Shown here: positions 1-11,600 of the stretch, in pieces
How the letters are laid out: every line of letters starts with the position of its first letter
Position numbering within the stretch: position 1 is the first letter of the stretch
Assembly: GCF_964204865.1 (NCBI RefSeq)
Contig: NC_135254.1
Coordinates: 11,103,001-11,167,000 of the forward strand
Source of the DNA: Styela clava
Taxonomy: Eukaryota; Chordata; Ascidiacea; Stolidobranchia; Styelidae
Length of the DNA stretch: 64,000 nt
Direction of reading: 5' to 3'
The notes under the pieces: model-generated
Seen by the model: only the letters and a program-made list of their open reading frames with translations
The model's database searches: none
What the model was told of the DNA's origin: nothing
Program-made: the position numbers and the translations under genes

Positions 1-177
1 ATAGATTGTAAAACTAAATCAAAAATAGTCTATCCCAAAATGAGTAATGCAATTAAGTTTTGGAGATTTGCTTTCACTTCTTTTCAAATCTAAAATAACT
101 TTTGATACGATCAACATAGAAGAAGAAAATCATAATTTCACAATTTATAATATCTAACTCAAATGGAACTTGAAATA

Positions 178-1931
178 TCACACAGAATTTTTCATAAATA
201 GCAAACCTTCGTCTCCACAACCATAAACTTGAATATCATTAATAGGGAGGCCATTGCTATCCAATACTTTCACTTGAATTGCTGTTGTTTCGACGTAGAT
301 CGGGAGTTCAATTTTTTGCATGCCATACGTGTCGCTGATGCCGTCAAATACCTTAAAAATAAATGTTTATTTTATGTGTCGATAGGATGTTTCAAAATCT
401 GTTTCTCAAGTAACTTAATTTATCATTTTTAAAGTTCTTCATTAGAGAAGATACTACTAATTGACTTATTAAATGAATATAGTAATAAACTGAATTGTAA
501 AGAAAAAATATATTACCATAGGGTTTCCGTCCCCATCATTGAAGGGCACAAATGATCCAGAAAGCAATTTGAAAAGAATTTCAAATTCAGAAGAACAATC
601 TCTTTGAATCGTTATACTTGATACAACCTCAAGATTTGTCAAATCAAACTGAAATGTTCAAATAACTAACATTTTATTTCAGCTTAAAATTTATGCATGC
701 GTCTCGGATAAAATGGGCATAGTAAAGTAATTCAATATATACTCAGGCTCCATATTATTAATCGCTTATCATTACAGCGGAAGCATTAGTCATCTCGAAC
801 TAATGAGATGTATTTCAAAAGAATACTCAAAGGGAGACTATACGTTATAATTATTGCATTTTATTGATTAGAATAACCAACATTTAATGCTCAAAAGTTC
901 ATGCAATCTTTTTTGTATTTGATCTTACACATCTATCGAACTGGCTCTTTCTGCTCGGGTAAATGAGCTTTTCAGAATAGTTTTTCATAATTATCAAAGT
1001 TGGTCTTGAACGGGCTAAGAGTTTAATGTACTTCAATAACTAAATAATAAGTACAGTTAGTTGAATAACAGAAAATAATTATCGAAAAATTTCGCGAAAA
1101 ACCTGAGAATATCTCACGTCACACTACTAGAGCTTCGCGGCGCATAGTTATATATTTACACAGGTTTATACTTGTACAAAGCTTAAATGATAACAAAAAT
1201 TTATGATTATAATACAATAAAAAATCAAACCGTTATCTGATTTCCGAATTGATTTTCAACATCAAGTTCCGGTGGACCGTATGGTGTTGCAGTTTGACCC
1301 TCCAGGCGAACGTATTTGTCACAAGCTAAGGTATGTAAGATTGAAATTAGATTTTATAATTTATGTGATTTATACTAATTGACTTTGTAGCAATCAGGTA
1401 TTCAGAGGATGTTTGACTTCATTATTATCCAAAAATTGTTGAGGGAACTTTTGAGACGTTCAAACCAGTTCAATACTTTTCAGTTATGTTAAAAAAAATT
1501 CATACGTAACTATAATATACGCAATCTATTCAAATATTTTGAAATAAATTATCAGCCACTCTTGCAATTTTAGGAGATAGTTAAATATATAGAAGGATGA
1601 AAGTATGTACACACTTGTGCATTCATTAACATCCAAAGGATCGACATCTTCTCTCTCGGTTCCTCTGGCAATATCATGGCAATAATCAGATGGAGGTCTA
1701 GCCTTGGATGCCGAAATCATAAATAAAACTAAAAATATATCAAAACGAGTATTATTCAAATATAACTATAGTGAAATATTGGTATCATTTTAAGATTGGA
1801 CTCGAAATATTAGTTTATATATACAGTATGGTCTGTTTACGCATTTTAAAACTGGCGAATAATAATTTAATAATTTCATTATCATATGATATGATCATTA
1901 TTAAGCACTTACTCAAGATTGCGAGCTTCAT
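178..1931 (-). CDS. Small secreted protein with partial F5/8 type C (discoidin)-like domain
   Basis: Five-exon model: 1913-1931, 1615-1728, 1231-1325, 517-648 and 178-351 (last exon end uncertain). The ATG at 1931 starts a signal peptide (MKLAILILFMISASKA) split by intron 1. Phases join cleanly: 1, 1, 0, 0. The mature part has a short acidic Cys-containing linker, then about 110 residues resembling the second half of an F5/8C domain: strands around VVSSITIQ, FVPFNDGDGNPMVF, and a final IQVYGC that matches the domain's closing Cys. F5/8C domains bind glycans or membranes. The usual first third of the domain (first Cys and LGM-type motif) is missing. The donor of exon 3 is a weak GTTTGA. The last exon either runs to a TGA at 178 (about 172 residues) or splices at 208 and continues beyond the window. 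Family call is moderate; secretion is well supported. Confidence 0.6.
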
Positions 1932-2535
1932 TGCTGCGTCTGATCTTGAAAAACCTGAATCATAAAAATTATATATGGAAGATAAGGATAAATAGAGTTT
2001 TATAAATAGGCGCAGGCAACGCTTATTTGGCATATATTCACGACAAATTTTATACTAGAAAAATTTTGAAAAGTAATTGTTCTTCATTTTAAATGAGTAA
2101 ACTACTGACGATATTCAATCTGGAAATTTGCAAAATATTATATATAAATTTGTATTTATATATTTCTTACCTTTAGTTTTCAACACCAGTAAAACTTTTG
2201 TAGAATGTAACATTCGTTTATCTTGTGTCTTATATGCATTTGAAACAGGAAAGATGATTTTTCATATGAATCAAGATAATCGTTACGCTCATCTTGGAAA
2301 AGATACATTGAATCATACCCGCTTATATTGCGTGATGTATTGTAATGTTGATAATATGAAGTTATGTGCTGTTAAGAACGTTGTGAAGTTTATTATTTTT
2401 GGGTTTCATTTGAAACATTATTTTTACTGCTTGCTAAAATATGTACGTACTATTATTGTACATTATTTTTTACTTACTTAATTTAAATAATTAGGAAAGA
2501 AAATTAAACAATTAAAGATAACTGCAGTGATTAGC

Positions 2536-3159
2536 TTACAGGGTTGGGCAAGGTTTTCAGACCAGGGGCCAAAACTTTGGCCCACCCAGAGTTGTGGGCC
2601 ATCTAAGTGTGACGTTACATTTTATGAACAGAATTTTATTTACAGTGTTACAAAAGCAAAAGTGGGAAACAATCTTAACAATCCATTTCTTTTTAAAGGT
2701 TCTTTTCTCGCTACCGATTTTTCTCTACCCCGGTACATGTGGAAAAAATTAGTCTTTGATAATTTAGGTATTAATCTTCATGATGTAGGGTGCCCAAAAT
2801 AGATGTTGCAACAGATTATTAGAAACCATCATGGAACGCTAGACTAGCAAGTATGCGTAAGATACGAACTATGGGGACGTTAGAAAAACGTTGGCACTAA
2901 ATTGAAACTCGAGTGCGTGACCGGACACGATAATCGCACAACGCAAAAAAAGTGTGAAAAGCACACAGTCGAACCGAGTGAGCGAGAAAACGTAACGATT
3001 TGTCAACGTCCCCTCAACATGAAAGTCTGTGCCAATCTAAAATACAACTTGGACAGAATAAAACCATATTGCAGCGTACAGATTGCAATATCAACAACTA
3101 TCAGATTGAATCACCCAGCGGGCTGAGTTTGGCCCGCGGGCCGTAGTTTGCTCATATTA
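2536..3159. mobile_element. Non-autonomous hAT-type element, 624 bp
   Basis: The element is bounded by a perfect 8-bp direct duplication, TGATTAGC, at 2528-2535 and 3160-3167, the length expected for hAT transposition. The left end reads CAGGGTTGGGCAAGG and the right end GGCCCGCGGGCCGTAGTTTGCTC, a terminal inverted repeat typical of animal hAT ends (gggcaa/ttgctc with GGCCC-rich subterminal sequence). The interior encodes no recognisable transposase, so it must be mobilised in trans or be dead. Confidence 0.8.
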
Positions 3160-4324
3160 TGATTAGCAGATGAGTTGGATGAGTGCGAAATGACCATTTC
3201 AATTATTTTTTTAGACAATTCTTTATTTGGCAGATTTAATTTAATTATGAGTCTATGTAACTATTATTGAGCGAGAGATCCAAATAAAGAAATATTCTAA
3301 TTTGGGTAAAATGATTTCATTTCTGTTTATTGCAATATTTTAGGAGTGAAAATATTCGAGTTTGCGTAAAAAGTGAGAATGACGTAACACTTTGTGATTC
3401 ACAATATTTTAGTATTTATTTTGATAAGCTGTTGACGCCATCGCATTTGACTTGCTTGCTTACATAGTGATTAATAATCCATCTATGATTAATTAAAATG
3501 TATCATTCCAATTTATTAATAAACAGAAAACTTTATTTTTATATGATATATGTTTTAATTATTGTTATGTGTCATCTAACTCATGACACAGCCAAAAAAA
3601 TATTCCATAGGAAATTTGAGTTCATTTTATATATCTAACAATTGGTTATTACTCCGAAATATATTTCTATAATATTTCTTACGTGTTAGCTAAATGTAAT
3701 GACTTAAATTTGTCACTACAAAAATATTTATTGTCGTTCTTTGTGAATGGACAGCTCTCGTCAAAAATACTGATAAATACAATAAAAAAAACGTATAGAA
3801 ATTGACAATATATTGCCAACTAAGATAATAAAAATAAATCATCAGGCACTAATAGACATTATTCGTTTTGGAAAAAAGCTTTTATTATACGGAAATGTTT
3901 GAAATTTCAAAAGCCTTGAATTTTTCACTTTTGACATGTCAATACAACAAAAAAGTGCTGAAAGAAAGGAACTTGCACATCCTTTTTTCACACCAATCTG
4001 TTGCACATATGCACAAATACATAAGATACATTAATAAGATCAATATTATAACGATTTTATTGAAATAATAAGTTTGTTGACACCAACAACACGTTCTGCT
4101 TTATTCGCGCATTTTCTTACTGGTCCTAATTCTTCGGAACAGAAACGGGCCAAGCCTTTACAATCTGCGGTCGTTTTATTAATATTAATAACAGGATAGC
4201 AGTGCTCAAATATATGAACACGAAGGCTAAAACGATGTTGATGACGTCATCACACAACACTTTAAAGTTGCAAACAAATCTTATAGAGCCCACAGAAATT
4301 TTTCAAATAAATAAACGTAATAGA

Positions 4325-4495
4325 CTTCTAGCGACAACAACAATCTTTAACCACTAAAATTTCGAAGCAATTGGTCCAGTAAGTAAAAAAAGTAGTTTTT
4401 TTTTAACAACAATAAATAATAGTAACAAGGAGAAGCAAAATACCAAGAATACTAACAACAACAAAACTTTAACAACACGATCCCTAGGTGCACTC
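4325..4495 (+). repeat. Repeat family D, copy 1
   Basis: Shares the start TCTAGCGACAACAACAATC, several CAACAA runs and a terminal ACGATCC block with 45777-45950. The two copies are clearly alignable but diverged. The A-rich, CAA-repeat body looks like the tail half of a SINE. Confidence 0.6.
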
Positions 4496-4901
4496 CGCCT
4501 GAATCGGGATCAGGCGAATGCGAGATGAGTACTGACGGAAGCAGCCATTGTTAGTAAGTCAGTTACGTGAGTAACAAGGTATGTATATGCGTGAAAAAAC
4601 GAACGTACAGAAATGAAAATTATTAATACATATTTTCCAATTTGAATATTCTCTCGTCATGAAGTCGAACTAAAAATGGTTCCAATTTTTACAGTTCTGA
4701 TGTTTTCTATACAAATATATTAAAAAGCTATAATTTAAACATACTTGCGTAGGACTATTTATATCAACTCCACAATCAAATATTGTTACATGCTACAATA
4801 CAGGCATTACAATCTACTACGTTTATCGTTTAGGTTTTTATCGTGATATGTTGTTGCGATTGTGTGAATTATCCTACTTTCATGAAGCAACAGGACAACA
4901 A

Positions 4902-5171
4902 GAAAACGAGAATATCGGTCAGAATACCGAAGACTTATCGATCGAAAATTGAGGGATCCCCCAAAACAGCGCTCTTACTCCATAGTGACACCTTGTGTTC
5001 CATCACTAATTAATCAATAGGCTTCTAGTACGACATATGACGAATGCACATGCAAAATCTGGAGCAGATTCAATCTCGCTTTCGTGAATTATCGCGTGCA
5101 TCTAACAGACAGACAGTCAAACAAACAGACGAATACCTATCAACATACTTACCGATTAAAATCGATAAGTA
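4902..5171 (-). repeat. Repeat family C, copy 1
   Basis: Reverse-complement homologue of 31690-31955. Both carry the GAGAATATCGGTC / CCGAAGACTTATCGAT end block, an ATCTAACAGACAGACAG simple repeat, an ATTTTGCATGTGCAT-type core, and the outer end ACTTATCGAT...ATCGGTAAGTAT. The ends contain short inverted repeats around TTATCGAT, suggesting a MITE. Confidence 0.65.
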
Positions 5172-6069
5172 ATAAAGTTGATGTTCCTTTTATGACAATA
5201 AGTTTGACATAGTTTGTTCATATTTGCATGAATATATCATCAGGTAAATTTCATGTCGATACATTTCCAAAATACAGACTTATTATCAGTTCCCCATATA
5301 AAACTTTAATCATTGCTCCAGAAAGACATCCCAACCCCGTCAGGATTTTATGAATAGATCCAATTTTTTCATTTTAATTCTTTCTTCAAGTGAGAAAGCG
5401 ACATGAATTTTTGAAAAAGTATTTATGATTTTTGCAAATGCTTTTCATAACAGCTATAATATTTGTTCCTTATTTGACTTTTTAACCCTTCGTCTGTCAG
5501 ACATTGATTTCATTATCTGCAAGTCTGTTAGCGTTTCTACATTTGATGGTGATGTAAAACAAACCCCAGTTTCGTTGAACAAGAGTAATATAAAAAACAC
5601 AGATTTTTTCGTACATTGTCACTCACGTTTCCAATCGTATAGTTGCAGCCAATATAAAAATATAACATTTTTCTCGTTTGCTATTGTTCTTCAATAAGTT
5701 GAACCAAATCAAAAATACTTGGAACGAGATTTTTATATTGTTTATTACATTATTATAAAATTTTGGCACAAAAATTTTCCGTTGTAACATATAGATTTAA
5801 TGCATGAACCATCGAGAATTTATAATGCATTATTATCTTTGCAGATATTTAATGAAAATGTGCACCAAGTGATAGAAATACTTATGTTTCTGTGTTAATA
5901 TTCAACAAAATTATCATATCTGTGGCTCAAAAATTTCCAGGAGCAAATTTAATACACTATTGAATTTTTCCGGTGATCTGCCATACAGAGAAGAAATTTT
6001 TGAAAAATTAAAAATAAAATTACAGCAACAAAATAACAATCAAATTTTGTATTGATACGGTGAATTCTC

Positions 6070-6712
6070 CTAGTCGGAATCAGAATAATGTTGATTATAG
6101 GTTTTTTTCACTCCTTTCGCAAATTCAAAACTCTTTTGCTTCAACTTTTCTCCATACGAAAGAACGGTCCTGCCAGCTGCTTTGATACTTTTCCTATAAT
6201 TAAACGAAAGAAAGAGTTGGAAATATTTAAGCGTTTTTTATTTAATATATATATAAATATTTAATTAAACGTCTTAATTTAAATTACCCGAAACTTTCTA
6301 ACCAGCCTGAAGCGGTACTTGCTATTTCCTCCGAATCTGCAAAAAAAATAAAAAAAATAATGATGTTGAAATGGATATTGTTAGAAATTGTATCAACTTC
6401 AACTAGAATTCTACCAAATGATTTTCAATATTTTTACGTGCGGCCATCTAGTGGTAGATAAATATGGAGTCAGCTCAATTACTGTTACCGTTTAAATTCT
6501 CATACCATAATATTCGACTTATAAGATATTATTATAATTTGTTCATTGTTCACCAGAAGTGAAAAAAAAAATTTTTTGAATGCTCTCTCAATAAACTCGT
6601 TAATCATTCCAAAGATTTTCCTAAAAAAAAATTATAGTTTACCTGGAATTGCAGAACCTTCAGCAATCACTGCCAAAAATGCAACAAGGCCAAGAAGAAC
6701 AACGAACTTCAT
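6070..6712 (-). CDS. Small secreted amphipathic peptide precursor (80 aa), candidate host-defence peptide
   Basis: Three exons: 6643-6712, 6288-6336 and 6070-6193, phases 1 and 2. They join into an 80-residue frame ending in TAG at 6070. Residues 1-20 are a strong signal peptide (MKFVVLLGLVAFLAVIAEGS). The mature region opens with an acidic stretch (DSEEIASTAS). Residues 34-74 follow, starting GWLESFGKSIKAAGRTVLSY, rich in Lys with regularly spaced hydrophobic residues, predicted as an amphipathic helix of about +6 charge. It ends in an acidic SDSD. There are no cysteines. This layout (signal, acidic pro-part, cationic helix) recalls tunicate helical antimicrobial peptides but also small apolipoproteins. 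No family was recognised. Gene structure is very well supported; function is a guess. Confidence 0.75.
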
Positions 6713-8652
6713 TTTGACTTTTGATTGTTTGAAGTGAAACAAATTATTACAGTTTTTTTGATTTTTTGAATTTTTTCTAAGATAAAAAACAAAGTATTAG
6801 GTTGGAGGAATGGTGATACGTTCATATTAAATTTCCTTGGCGAGTCCACCGTTTTGTAATTAGTGTATGGAGCATTGGTATTGTCGAAATTTGAAAAAAA
6901 AAACGCATTTTCATACCATAAAACTACTCTTGAAAACGTTTTCTTTCAATTTTCACCAGTTTATCATTTTGTATTTCTAACATATATTCTTAAACGTATT
7001 GACTAATGGAATAAATCAGTGAAATTGAAGTATCTTCAACCGTATCTTTTCCTCTTTTTATTACATGTATTTCGCCATTTCATTATGATCTTTGCCAATC
7101 TCAAAAATCACAATATAAATACGTCAAGAAAACTTGGTAATAAACTACGCTTCCAATCTTCGACAAAACAGTCGTGAGCGTAGAATATACTCACATAAAT
7201 ATTACTATTTAGGTGAAAACATTGTTCTAATTCATATATATATCATATAATTCTATATAATATGTAAGATATTGCATTTAAAAAAAAACATCATATGAAC
7301 AGTAACAACCCTTAAATTCTCCTGTTTCCTTCTCGAGCTAGAATTCTGATCTACATTTTCAGAATGCACACAGATTTATTTGTATTAAAGTCAGACCATA
7401 TTGCTTAGACCAATGAAAAAAGAGAAGGAATTGCATAACCTATGTTGTTCTTTGTTAATGAAGGGTCCAAAGGTTCGAATGACGCATAATCTGTTGTTGT
7501 CTTCAATTCGATCACAGAACAAATAAATTTTTGTTCGTCTTCCATTCTCAGAAAGATTATCATCGAACATGATAGAACGCGTTTGATACAATGATATGTT
7601 TGTTTGTGAAAGTTATAAATCGCTGACGCAAATATTTGTTTGCAACATAAAACTGTCTGACTGACACTAATCTCTGTACCCTGCAATCGTCAGCAAACAA
7701 ATTCATTACTTAGTCTTATCCACCGGTTCTTAACCAGTGGGCCATGGCCCACTGCTGTGCCACGAAAACATTTAAAATAGGCCACAGTTCTATTCAAAAT
7801 TGCTAGTTTTACTTTTATCACTGTTTTTAATCGTAATTGTAGTAGCAATGAATGAGGGTGCTGTTTTCTGCTACTGAGTGGTAATTCTAAAACTGGAAAT
7901 GTCCATTTTGTGCGTAAAAATTTTATTTTTTCTTGTAGTTTTCCCATTGCATGAAAAAAGTTGATGAACCACAGAATTTTTGTGCAGCGAAAATGCGCCA
8001 CAAAAAATATGAGGACCACTGGCCTGACCGATCGATATATATTCGATACATTTTTAATTCACCTATGTCCCATACCATTCAAACCCGGAATAGTTTTTAA
8101 AATGCCGTAACATCCTATATGTAAATTTGTGAAAACGCAAACCGTACTGTTAAAAAAATTTACATTGCAAAAGCGTAGTATTTGATACCTCATACTTAAC
8201 TAGTAAATGTTACGTTTTACAGTGATTACCGAAGCCTTGCAGCCTTGCATTGCTAATAGTTCATCCAATGGAGCAAACTGCTTACTAGAGGCCGAGGAAC
8301 AATAACACTCAATTGTACTCTGTTGAAAATTATTGCAAAATTGCTAGATTTATGAGATTTATTGTGAACTCGATAATAATATATAGCAAAATAAAATTAC
8401 AGCAAAAGTTTGTAAAAACTTAAGGTCGTGGTGGAGTTAAACTTGTCTGCAAAAGTCTCGACTTGAAATTGTTTCTTTCATCCGTGCAAGGAGTTGATAT
8501 TTTTGTTTGAGTATTAGTCATTGATGACGTGTATGCTTCGAACAAACTTTAAACATGAAACTTTGAACACGCTATCGTCTTCCGGTAGTGTTCATTTCAA
8601 TTGACGAATGCATTTTGCAAACGTTATTAATTTCACACTGCATACGATCTTG
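6713..8652. other. Intergenic stretch between peptide gene and astacin gene
   Basis: Contains a degenerate hAT-type element (7720-8022) and, nearest the astacin gene, the presumed 3' untranslated region of that gene, with TTTATT on plus (AATAAA on minus) near 8359. An isolated 90-nt open interval with good splice sites at 8230-8319 does not fit the phase of the astacin gene. Nothing else recognised. Confidence 0.45.
7720..8022. mobile_element. Degenerate non-autonomous hAT-type element
   Basis: The left end CACCGGTTCTTAACCAGTGG and the right end (reverse complement CCAGTGGTCCTCATATTTTT) form an imperfect terminal inverted repeat. The subterminal GGGCCATGGCCCACTG and GCGCCACAAAA blocks are typical of hAT ends. 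No clear 8-bp target duplication remains, so the copy is old. Confidence 0.5.
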
Positions 8653-11600
8653 TCAGCAATATCCGCAGGTCCTACGACATTCCTTTTTCAGTGCAATTCT
8701 AAGAGTCGGTAAATTACACATAAGTTTTATATTTTTGCAGTCCAGACGACTATCGATGCATGTAGTCTCTCGTTTACCTGTTGAATGAACAAATATAGAC
8801 TAAATTCCGATAAATTTGTTCGTTATTTGTATAAATGTTGCACAATTTAAGATAATTTATGTTTATTAAACTAGCTTCAACGATGTGCAATGAAGTACGG
8901 ATAAATTTTCTCGTAAACGCACATGAACAGAAGCCACTGCAACGTATAAAGCAGTAACTGTATTTTGAAAGCTTCCTGCTCGGCGTTGACACACATGCAG
9001 AATTCATTACATCATGTGTATAGGTTGCGATAGGTTGAATCCAATTTAATTAATCTGTCTCTCTGTCGTAATTTGAAATCTCTGAACTTTTTATCGTTCC
9101 ACAGAATAGGTGACTCATCTTTAATCTGAGTAAATCACCTTCAGATTTCAATCAGATATGACATTTTGGTGTTTACGTACAAAATAAACGCCAGTTATGG
9201 TATTTTCGTGTAGGAGTTTGAATTTTAAAATGACGAATGCGTACAAAGTTAAGTATACCAGGTGTTTTTGAATTGCTAAATCTTTCAGTTTAGCCTTTTA
9301 TTGACGCTTTATGAATGATTGATGAAAGCCACAAACAAATTCATTAATAATCTAGATTAAACCATTACTATTACCTCTAAAATATGATGAAAAGAAGTTG
9401 GAACTTGAATGGCAGGGGTACATTTTATTGATTTGTTCAATATCGGAATACGATAGTCCCTTGCTCTGAAAATAAAGAAAAATGTATTCAATACAAATTA
9501 TTCGATAAAGAAGTAAATGGTATATTTTACTCCGCAATTTAGCGTTGGATAGCGAATTGAACCTGACTATGTTATAGTTGCAGATCAACTGTTATTTCTT
9601 GCGACCGATCTCTCACTAAATGTGTGATAAATTAAATAGATCGAATACAATTTGGAAGGTATCAGAATCGACGGAAAAAAATCACTGTATATTTAGCACT
9701 AAGGTAAAAATATACGATTTATTCCTTACTATACCACAGTGAAAAAATAAGTTGCTGGTTACCTTCATTTTCTGAACTCACTAAAGTGCAATAATTCTAA
9801 CTTCGTCAACTTTTACCTTTTAATGTTTGACCTTTTTACACAAATCAAGTCACAAACTAATTGCTTCATGGTATGTCTATATACTCAGTCTGGACTTATT
9901 TTATGTTTTCCAGAAGATTTTTCAATTTATAAATTAATTTTACTTTGTTAATGTATCATACCTGAGTTTGTAATTCTCGTCCAGTTGCATCTAACAAAGT
10001 AGGGAGGCCATTTTTAGAAAATGCTGTGCTACTGTAGTGCATAACTGATCCTATGTCATATTTGGATCCATATGATACAACTTCGGAACTGGAGAATTTT
10101 TGAAAATTCTCTAAATCGTCTGTGAAACATGAAGTGCAATTTTGGACAGTTAGTGTGGTATATTTTCAAATACGTTGTCTTTTCACTTTAGTTGCAAAAG
10201 TAATGAAAGAAACATAATGTATATTCTATATGCAAAATCCCAACTAAATCGAATCCGAGACTACCAAATTACATAACAAAACCTAAAGAAACTAAAATTT
10301 AACTGCGTTCAGTCTTTGCAATATACAATCTCGTTCGCTGTAATTTGGATAGATAAATACCATCAGTTGAGGGATAGCATGAAGGATATGAGCCAGCTAT
10401 TTGAAATAATTTTCACATAACATATATATATATATATATACTCGGAATAGTAAATATCATTTTGAAACTTAAATAATTGTTATTTTACGATTACATGAAA
10501 AAATAAGTTCGATATTGAACATAATTTATTCTAGATCCTTCTAATGAGGAAACAAATTTTATTATTCCTCGGGATAGGTACCATGTATTACGTCCAACAC
10601 CACATGCACGCATGATGCGAATATTTAGCTACTGACCTGTATCAATGTTTTCATAAACAATTTTGATATAGTTATCTCTGTCAGGTCTGCTATGTTCGTG
10701 CCAAAATCCAATGGAATGCATGATTTCGTGAACAACTATACCTTTATTACTACAGCCTCGTCCTATAGAAATCTGAAAAGTTATACTTTGAGATAAAAAA
10801 AAATCTCAATGATCATAATTTCAACGATTTCAACGAGTTTAGAATATTGCGAAATAAATAATTTTTCCATCCTCGATTCCAGAATGTTTGAAACAATCTT
10901 GAAATTTAGGTGTCGCACCATATAGTTCAATAAGTTGCGATGATCGTTTCGCTATTGCAGCGTACCTGGTTAGCGCCTTGGTGCATTCCAACATCGGACC
11001 AACATCCTCGGCCAACTTTAAATTCAATATAATTCTCTTCGTTGTTTTTCTTTTTCAATCGAATGCAAGTTTTACTTTCGATTTCTTCAATTGCCTCATT
11101 TATTGCCGACTTAGCCGCTGTGCCTAAATATTATTTAATAAAATTATCTTTTAATATTTTTTGTAATATTTTTCCCACTCAACTCTACGGAAAAACTGGG
11201 GATTGAGCTCAAGAATTTTAATCCCTGGCCATATTATAAACTAAAACTGTCAAAAATGACATAATTGTATCAATTCCAATGTCCAAAACAAAATGCTCAC
11301 GACTGCATACGGTTAACAAAATCAGACTAAAAATGAAATCAGTTCAACCTTTTTATTATAAAAAATGAAATGGTATTAGGGGTCACCTAGATACGGCGTC
11401 AAAACATAAGGTATGATGTAATGTCCACTGGTTCTATCCAACGGCCATCGATTGTGAGTTCCGGATCCGGCCCGACTCCAACCACCTCGCAACATGTTCA
11501 TCAGTTGTACAATCGATGTTTTTCTCAGTCGAATATCAGACTCGAACAAACCTGATCGAAACAGTTTTCATTTCATTTTTTGAATACGTGTATATGTATG

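Larger units (their letters stand above)
1932..6069. other. Gene-free stretch rich in repeats
   Basis: No exon chain found on either strand. It contains a short hAT-type element (2536-3159), a family D repeat copy (4325-4495), and a family C repeat copy (4902-5171). Open frames of 60 to 120 codons exist but lack supporting splice structure or homology. A plus-strand frame at 2128-2481 has no ATG start and is discussed under rejected items. Confidence 0.5.

Noticed and set aside
2128-2481. Plus-strand open frame of 117 codons with seven cysteines
   Set aside because: No ATG at the start, no signal peptide, no recognisable domain, and a frame this long is expected by chance in 64 kb of AT-rich DNA. 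A possible acceptor (CTTACCTTTAG) precedes it, so it is not fully excluded.
8230-8319. Open 30-codon interval with good splice sites downstream of the astacin gene
   Set aside because: Joined to the astacin exon it stops at once, and the ShK exon provides a proper end. Probably 3' untranslated sequence.
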